The translations under genes and the position numbers were made by a program. From Dicyema japonicum (Eukaryota > Dicyemida > Rhombozoa > Dicyemidae), in assembly GCA_011109175.1 (NCBI GenBank), contig RDEW01000054.1, forward strand, positions 61,382 through 102,995: a DNA stretch of 41,614 nt, read 5' to 3'. The notes under the pieces are model-generated. The model saw only the letters and a program-made list of their open reading frames with translations. It had not been told where the DNA came from and did no database searches. Shown in pieces: positions 37,016-41,614 of the stretch (its first letter is position 1; each line of letters opens with the position of its first letter).

Positions 37016-37163
37016 ATCTCCCGTTCAGTTTTGAAATTTCATTATTTTCGAAATAGTATGTCACCAGAAAACTAACTACCCCATCCTGTGACACATGGTG
37101 AGGTGGATATCCAAAAATTTTTTCCTGGTTTTTATAACAGATACTTTATTCCCGATATTGATC
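37016..37163. other. No recognisable gene, ends at assembly join
   Basis: Short sequence with no convincing coding frame; stops at the N of 37164. Confidence 0.4.
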
Positions 37164-37164
37164 N
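37164..37164. other. Assembly join (single N)
   Basis: Sequence to the right starts abruptly in the middle of a LINE reading frame that is continuous in copy A (27577), so the N marks a contig junction rather than a biological breakpoint. Confidence 0.85.
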
Positions 37165-38190
37165 TCACCAGAAGTCTTTGTTATGCTCCATCGATATAGA
37201 AAAGGCTTTTGATACTGTCCCAAGAAAGCTTTTGACAAGGAAGATCTTTACGTCAAAAATTCCAAACAACCTGAAAATCTGTATCTCTAATTTCCTAAAT
37301 GGAAGAAGAGGAAGAGTAACTGCTGGAAAAACTAGATCAGTGACCAAGTTCCTTCCAAATAGAGTCCCTCAAGGATCTCCACTTTCACCACACCTATTCA
37401 ACCTATTCTTGAATGACATGCCCTCCCATACCAGTGACGATACTCTGGCTTTGACATATGCGGATGATATAATGGTCGCAGTCAAAGACCAGTGCGTTAA
37501 TACTGCTGTATACCGGATACAAGCTTCATTGGACGATCTAAACTGTTGGCTCGTTAAGAACATTCTACATACAAGTCCCGAAAAGTCTTATACAACAATT
37601 TTCACAACAGAAGATTGACAAACTCCGCTCCATGTTTAGCCATAAATAGAAACTCAATCCCCACGACCAACTCGGTCAAGATACTGGGCGTAACTTACGA
37701 CCCACTCTTGACCTTCAGCAAACACATCGACAACGTCATCTCTTCGGCACAACGAAAGCTAAATTTTGTTAAAACACTCCTTGGACAATATAAGGGGTGT
37801 TTCAACTCAAATTTGGACTCGCTCTACGTGCAGTATATTCAACCGTCTCTAACTTACGGGTGTGCTGCATGGGGAACCAACCTATCAAACAGGAATATAG
37901 AAAAAATCAATACCTTCCAAAAAATGGCCAGTAAGGCTTTGCAAAGGTTTTCTTGGACACCTCTAAACCCTACACTTTTTGAGGAATTAGTGAGGAAAAC
38001 AGGAGCCTTACTACCCTCCAAAAAAGTTAGAAACCCCAGCCCAATCCGGAAATGCGTTGGAACCCGGGAAGAACACCGAGCAAGAATGAGATGGGAACTC
38101 GAGGCGGTCGGAATCACCTGACGGCTATGTAGTTATTTAATTTGTCGGTGATTTTTGGTTTTTAATAATAATAATCAAAAATAATAAATA
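37165..38190 (+). pseudogene. Jockey/I-like LINE, copy B (3' half)
   Basis: Identical family and near-identical sequence to 27577-28600: SIDIEKAFDTVPRKLL, VPQGSPLSPHLFNLF, LTYADDIMVA (consensus YADD, where copy A has YVDD), then the same stop and frameshift at 37615-37618 and the frame to EAVGIT at 38121. The 5' part is cut off by the assembly join. Confidence 0.85.
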
Positions 38191-38204
38191 CTTAATCACT
38201 CTAT

Positions 38205-38400
38205 GGCTCCCGACCAAAATCATGAGGTCCCCGAATCTCGTTCCTGTCCATTGGGTTGAAGGTTCCACGCATCTATGATCTTTTGGAGATGAGAGTGACG
38301 TCGTCATCAGCTTATAGTGAGCAATGATCACTCTATGATAGTTCCCGATAGTCATTATAAGGCTATCTGTCTTATTGTGCTGCACATAACAGAGGTTTTG
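38205..38400 (+). repeat. SINE-like repeat, copy B lacking the A box
   Basis: Same as 28615-28815 but GG joins directly to CTCCCGACC, omitting the TGGCTAAGTG A box. The B-box region reads GGTCCCCGAATC. Confidence 0.5.
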
Positions 38401-39456
38401 ATTATTGCTTCCAAGTAAGTCAAAGTTCTCACAATTTCGTTATGATTCCACGCGTAGTTGTGGTTGAGCATACTTAGTGGGTATATGTTCCACGGAGGAT
38501 TGTTCATTTCATATCCTTATTTTGTGAATACATTAACCATTCGTGAAGGCTATTAAGGGCTTCTCTTTATCCCGGCTTTATTCGACTTAGATTTGCAGAA
38601 TCCCTAAAATATATTAACCAAAGCATGCAGATCAGTCTAAAGTCTTTCCTTATGGATCCAATATGGAATAGAGCCAAAATTTAAAGGGAATTTTCCATTG
38701 ATGAAAATGCTAGAATGTTCCCATGACAAAATCATGCACGGCGTTTACAGAACTTTAAAGACTTTATTTGAAAACACAGAGTGAGATTTAATTAAAATGT
38801 AAAAGCCAAAGAAGGAACCGCATACATCTCCCACAATGCTCTCAATTAATATCAAGTACTTTTCAGGCCATCGTGAGATTCCATTATAAAAAGTTGTCAA
38901 GGACGAAGCCGTCAGTCACTTCCTTCGACATCAGGCGGCCAGTATGGAAGAAAGATCATCGACATTTTTTGCAAGCCACAGTGGGCATCCAGTTGACCAA
39001 AAAAATAGATCAACACAATAAGGGTAAACCACACAACCACAATATAATTTGTCCGATTACTTCCAACAGGATGTTGCAAATAATGGCACAAATAAAATCA
39101 AATCTGCAGTTACTCAACCTTTATTAAGGAATGTGAATCTCTCAGTCCTTATTAGGTAGGTTTATGATTCCATACTACACGTACTAACATATCGGAACCA
39201 CGTGCTATGAAACTAAATAATCTGACAATTTAAAAGTGATGTCATTGTAGCTGATAATCAAATTCCAGTTGTCCTCAAAACCATTTATTGCTTTTACTAT
39301 TTTTTAATATCCTGACCATTACTAAAATCAATAATGACATACTTAGAACTCAAATATACTCATATGCTCATCAAAGACCACGTGTTTAAAAGAAAGCTAC
39401 TGAGTTGATTATTATTATAACTGAGTTGATAGGAGTTTGTTATTATTTATTTTATT
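38401..39456. other. Non-coding upstream region of SNAP-25
   Basis: The copy-B counterpart of 28816-29862. No gene recognised. It precedes the SNAP-25 start by 120 nt or more and may contain its promoter, but no defined site can be named. Confidence 0.4.
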
Positions 39457-39576
39457 GAAAGTGAGTTGAAAGTGAGAAAGTTAGTTTCAGAATAATTAAA
39501 TTTAAATAAAATTAGAATTAAAATATATTTAAATTTAAAATTATTATAAATATATTTTAAGTTCGTTTTAGTTGAT

Positions 39577-40263
39577 ATGGATAATCACAATGACACGACT
39601 GCGCAAGTAAATGAAATCACTGATCAGGTTCTAATGTTAATGAATTTTAGTCCCTGGCCAGCACTCAACGAATGATGGCCCAGGTGTTACAGGTAGTTAT
39701 CAAAATCACTCATAGGTGCAAGGAAAGGGAGCCTCAACCATTTCGAACCTCACTGAGCAGCAGGAGAAGTTAGACAAGGTCGAGAATAACCTCGGAAGCA
39801 TGAACAAGACTCTTGAAGAAACGGAGAAGGACTTACATCAACTAAACAAGTGGCTTGGTCTTTTTGTCCCATTCTGGAGAAAGAACAAATCCAAGAAAGG
39901 AAACAAAAAGGCCAAGAAGACCGGAAAGGAGGTAGCCGAATCAAAGGAGAACGGGAAATCCAAACCCACCCCCGTGGAAACCACCACCAATTTACCTTCC
40001 GGTCCCATAATTCAGCGGTTAGCTATTTTAGTGACAGCAGACTGACGAGAGAGAGGACGAGATTGAGCAGAACTTAACCGACGTATTGGGGATCGTGGGG
40101 AACTTAAAGACGATGGCAATGGACATAAACAGCACAGTGACCTCCCAGAACACCCAATTGGACAGAATAAACCATCTTGTACACGTGTGTTGTTATTTTG
40201 TAGACACATGTCACGGATTCTCGACTGAAGGATGCTGACGATGGAGCTAAGAGGATTCTTTAG
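39577..40263 (+). CDS. SNAP25: SNAP-25 family Qbc-SNARE
   Basis: Five exons (39577-39627, 39651-39692, 39716-40018, 40041-40178, 40204-40263) total 594 nt, 197 aa; vertebrate SNAP-25 has 206. The first SNARE helix includes ITDQSLASTQRMMAQVLQ and LTEQQEKLDKVENNLGSMNK with a zero-layer Gln. The linker begins LHQLNKWLGLFVPFWRK and is Lys-rich. The second helix reads DEREDEIEQNLTDVLGIVGN then SQNTQLDRINHL, again with Gln, and the C-terminus (DADDGAKRIL, TAG) aligns without gaps to the family. It forms the four-helix bundle that fuses vesicles with membranes. The palmitoylated cysteine cluster is replaced by Trp/Phe/Leu/Val, as in SNAP-29-type members. Introns are 23, 23, 22 and 25 nt; the third has an anomalous boundary. 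Confidence 0.88.
39628..39650 (+). other. SNAP-25 intron 1, 23 nt
   Basis: GTTCTAATG ... AATTTTAG. Joins ITDQ to SLASTQRM, matching ADES-LESTRRM of the family. Confidence 0.85.
39693..39715 (+). other. SNAP-25 intron 2, 23 nt
   Basis: GTAGTTATC ... ACTCATAG. Choosing this donor gives a 30-residue stretch with no gap relative to vertebrate SNAP-25. Confidence 0.8.
40019..40040 (+). other. SNAP-25 intron 3, 22 nt, irregular ends
   Basis: Homology requires CGG|ACT. The excised 22 nt would start TTAGC and end GCAG; shifting by one base gives GT...CA. Neither is a standard pair. The alternative is a one-base indel beside a normal 20-23 nt GT-AG intron. Confidence 0.5.
40179..40203 (+). other. 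SNAP-25 intron 4, 25 nt
   Basis: GTACACGTG ... TTTTGTAG. Joins RINHL to THVTDSRL. Also present in copy A with acceptor GAAG. Confidence 0.85.
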
Positions 40264-40904
40264 TTATTTTGATATTTATTATATTTTTAATTTATTAGGT
40301 GAGTCCTGGTTGTTGTGAGTCGTTTCTTGAGTAATCGGCCTCTTTAAGTCATCGTGAGGTCTTTTAGGTGATAGGTTGATTTTTTTGTATGGACTGTCTT
40401 AATGTCCTTAGTATGTGAGGTTGGGCTTTGTTCTAGTGTCTCGGTAGTTTTGAGTGGTCTCTGGGATGCTCGGTCTCTATAAGTCATTGTGGGTTTTTTA
40501 GGTGATTGGACGATATTTTGCATGACCTGTCTCAATGTCTCTAACATATGAGGTTGGTCCTGACTTTAAGTCTTCTCGACGGGTAGGGCAAGTTTCTGTG
40601 ATCGAATGATTGTGAAGAAGGGAATCGATGAGGTTGATTTCCCAAAGTCAGTCTCAATGAATTTTTAAAAATTATGACTAAATATCAATTTGATGATTCA
40701 AAAAATTTATTACGGAATTTTGATGGTAAGATTATTTTTTAAGGTCAATAAATTATTTGAATAAGGCATTATATTTAGTAGTTATTCCGATAACTGACAA
40801 TTCAGAACCTCCCCCAATTGAAAATTAAATTATTACGAATATTGTCTCCTATAAATTATCGTCACGTATTTTTAATAGTACTTTTAAAAAAACTGTACTT
40901 TAAG

Positions 40905-41105
40905 CAGAGCCATAATACCTATAACTCCTCAGGCAGGACACAGTTCAAGTAAAGAACAGTTATGATAACATATCGTAGAGGGAGAACCAAAGAATGCTTT
41001 TCACTTCTTTTTGTTGCGTGTATGTCCTTTATAGACGATCGGGTCCCCCAATGAAATGTTCACGATGACGGAGTCACTTGTCAAGCCAAAGCATAGTAAA
41101 CGCGT
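40905..41105 (+). repeat. Dispersed ~200-nt structured repeat, copy R4
   Basis: Near-identical to R3. The AGTTA/TAACT stem has lost its last pair (TAACA) and the CACT-side stem reads TGAA-ATG-TTCA. Confidence 0.6.
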
Positions 41106-41245
41106 GGAAGCTTCATTTGGAATGTACAGCAGCGAGATTCTATCCAGGGCCATTAAGCCTTTTTGCCCAGCACTTATGACACTGCATCAATAGTACTTAT
41201 AAATTTTTTTTTAAAATCAATAACAATTTATTGAAGAATAAAACC

Positions 41246-41450
41246 AAATAGTTAAAGGCTACTGGCTGCTCTCAATCCCAGGCCAGGTACTTCCCAGCAT
41301 CCCACGGGAACAGAGTCGCTCCATCCGGCCTTCTGTTTGCCGTGGCAAGTCCTAGGGGCTCCATCTGGACAGGGAATCCGGCAGCTTCTAGTCCCCACGC
41401 AATAACCTTGTTGATTGCACTATGTCTCAGGCTCCTTCCAGCGCTCCTTC
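41246..41450 (-). pseudogene. RLE-like domain fragment
   Basis: The minus strand encodes AAGFPVQMEPLGLATANRRP then RRPDGATLFPWDAGKYLAWD followed by a stop: the same RPDG...WD block as 24292 in a different, less AT-rich subfamily. It is truncated at the join. Confidence 0.6.
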
Positions 41451-41451
41451 N

Positions 41452-41614
41452 AAATAGTTAAAGGCTACTGGCTGCTCTCAATCCCAGGCCAGGTACTTCC
41501 CAGCATCCCACGGGAACAGAGTCGCTCCATCCGGCCTTCTGTTTGCCGTGGCAAGTCCTAGGGGCTCCATCTGGACAGGGAATCCGGCAGCTTCTAGTCC
41601 CCACGCAATAACCT
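41452..41614 (-). repeat. Repeat of 41246-41408 after assembly join
   Basis: All 163 nt after the N at 41451 are identical to 41246-41408, so this is most likely the overlapping end of the next contig rather than a genuine tandem copy. Confidence 0.8.

Larger units (their letters stand above)
37165..39456 (+). repeat. Duplicated block 1, copy B
   Basis: Partner of 27577-29862. Differs by point changes, a ~21-nt deletion in the SINE-like unit, and a short TGAGTTGAT-based duplication near 39400-39440. Confidence 0.9.
40134..41205 (+). repeat. Duplicated block 2, copy B
   Basis: Partner of 30499-31568, covering the SNAP-25 3' end, the 135-nt imperfect tandem repeat and structured repeat R4. 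Confidence 0.9.

Noticed and set aside
1-41614. Microsporidian or ciliate origin
   Set aside because: Standard stop codons are used throughout, and animal-type SNAP-25, LAGE3, UQCC5 and MORG1 plus diverse LINE/hAT/pogo elements fit an animal better, despite ciliate-like intron sizes.

Overview
The window looks like nuclear DNA of a small-genome animal, most likely a dicyemid mesozoan or something very close. Host genes are recognisable as animal proteins read with the standard code, but their introns are extraordinarily short. Across UQCC5/SMIM4, a PCC1/LAGE3 homolog, a WDR83/MORG1 homolog, a SNAP-25 family gene and a p24-like fragment I place 14 introns, 13 of them 22-27 nt and one 52 nt. 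Introns of about this size are the published hallmark of dicyemids; the species assignment is inference.

Host genes are small islands in a sea of mobile DNA: UQCC5 (4787-5040, +), PCC1 (8691-8981, -), a 5'-truncated p24-like gene (15512-15876, +), MORG1 (25275-26371, -), a complete SNAP-25 family gene (39577-40263, +) and the 3' end of a second SNAP-25 copy (30499-30628, +). Several unidentified candidates are reported at low confidence (6878-7110, 7556-7822, 7891-8322, 16290-17061, 17881-18228, 24030-24250).

Mobile elements, left to right. 1-4600: APE-type LINE fragments, a hAT 5' end and a Tc1/IS630-type transposase fragment. 5.0-7.4 kb: a LINE, an integrase fragment and a truncated pogo end. 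9.0-15.5 kb: two head-to-tail LINEs with a restriction-like endonuclease (R2/R4/NeSL-like), one with an intact 965-aa ORF. 18.3-24.0 kb: a Tc1-like element carrying a LINE (with a 2A-like peptide motif) and a complete hAT element with an 8-bp target duplication. 26.4-33.1 kb: three more LINE copies. 34.4-36.2 kb: a pogo/Tigger element with TA target duplication. 36.4-37.0 kb: hAT remnants.

Two blocks of the right half are near-duplicates (27577-29862 with 37165-39456, and 30499-31568 with 40134-41205). Between the blocks, one locus keeps the whole SNAP-25 gene, while in the other the 5' exons are replaced by a 5'-truncated LINE. A roughly 200-nt non-coding repeat with conserved hairpins occurs four times.

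Single N bases at 4590, 37164 and 41451 mark assembly joins. The sequence after the last one repeats the sequence before it, so long-range order across these points is uncertain.
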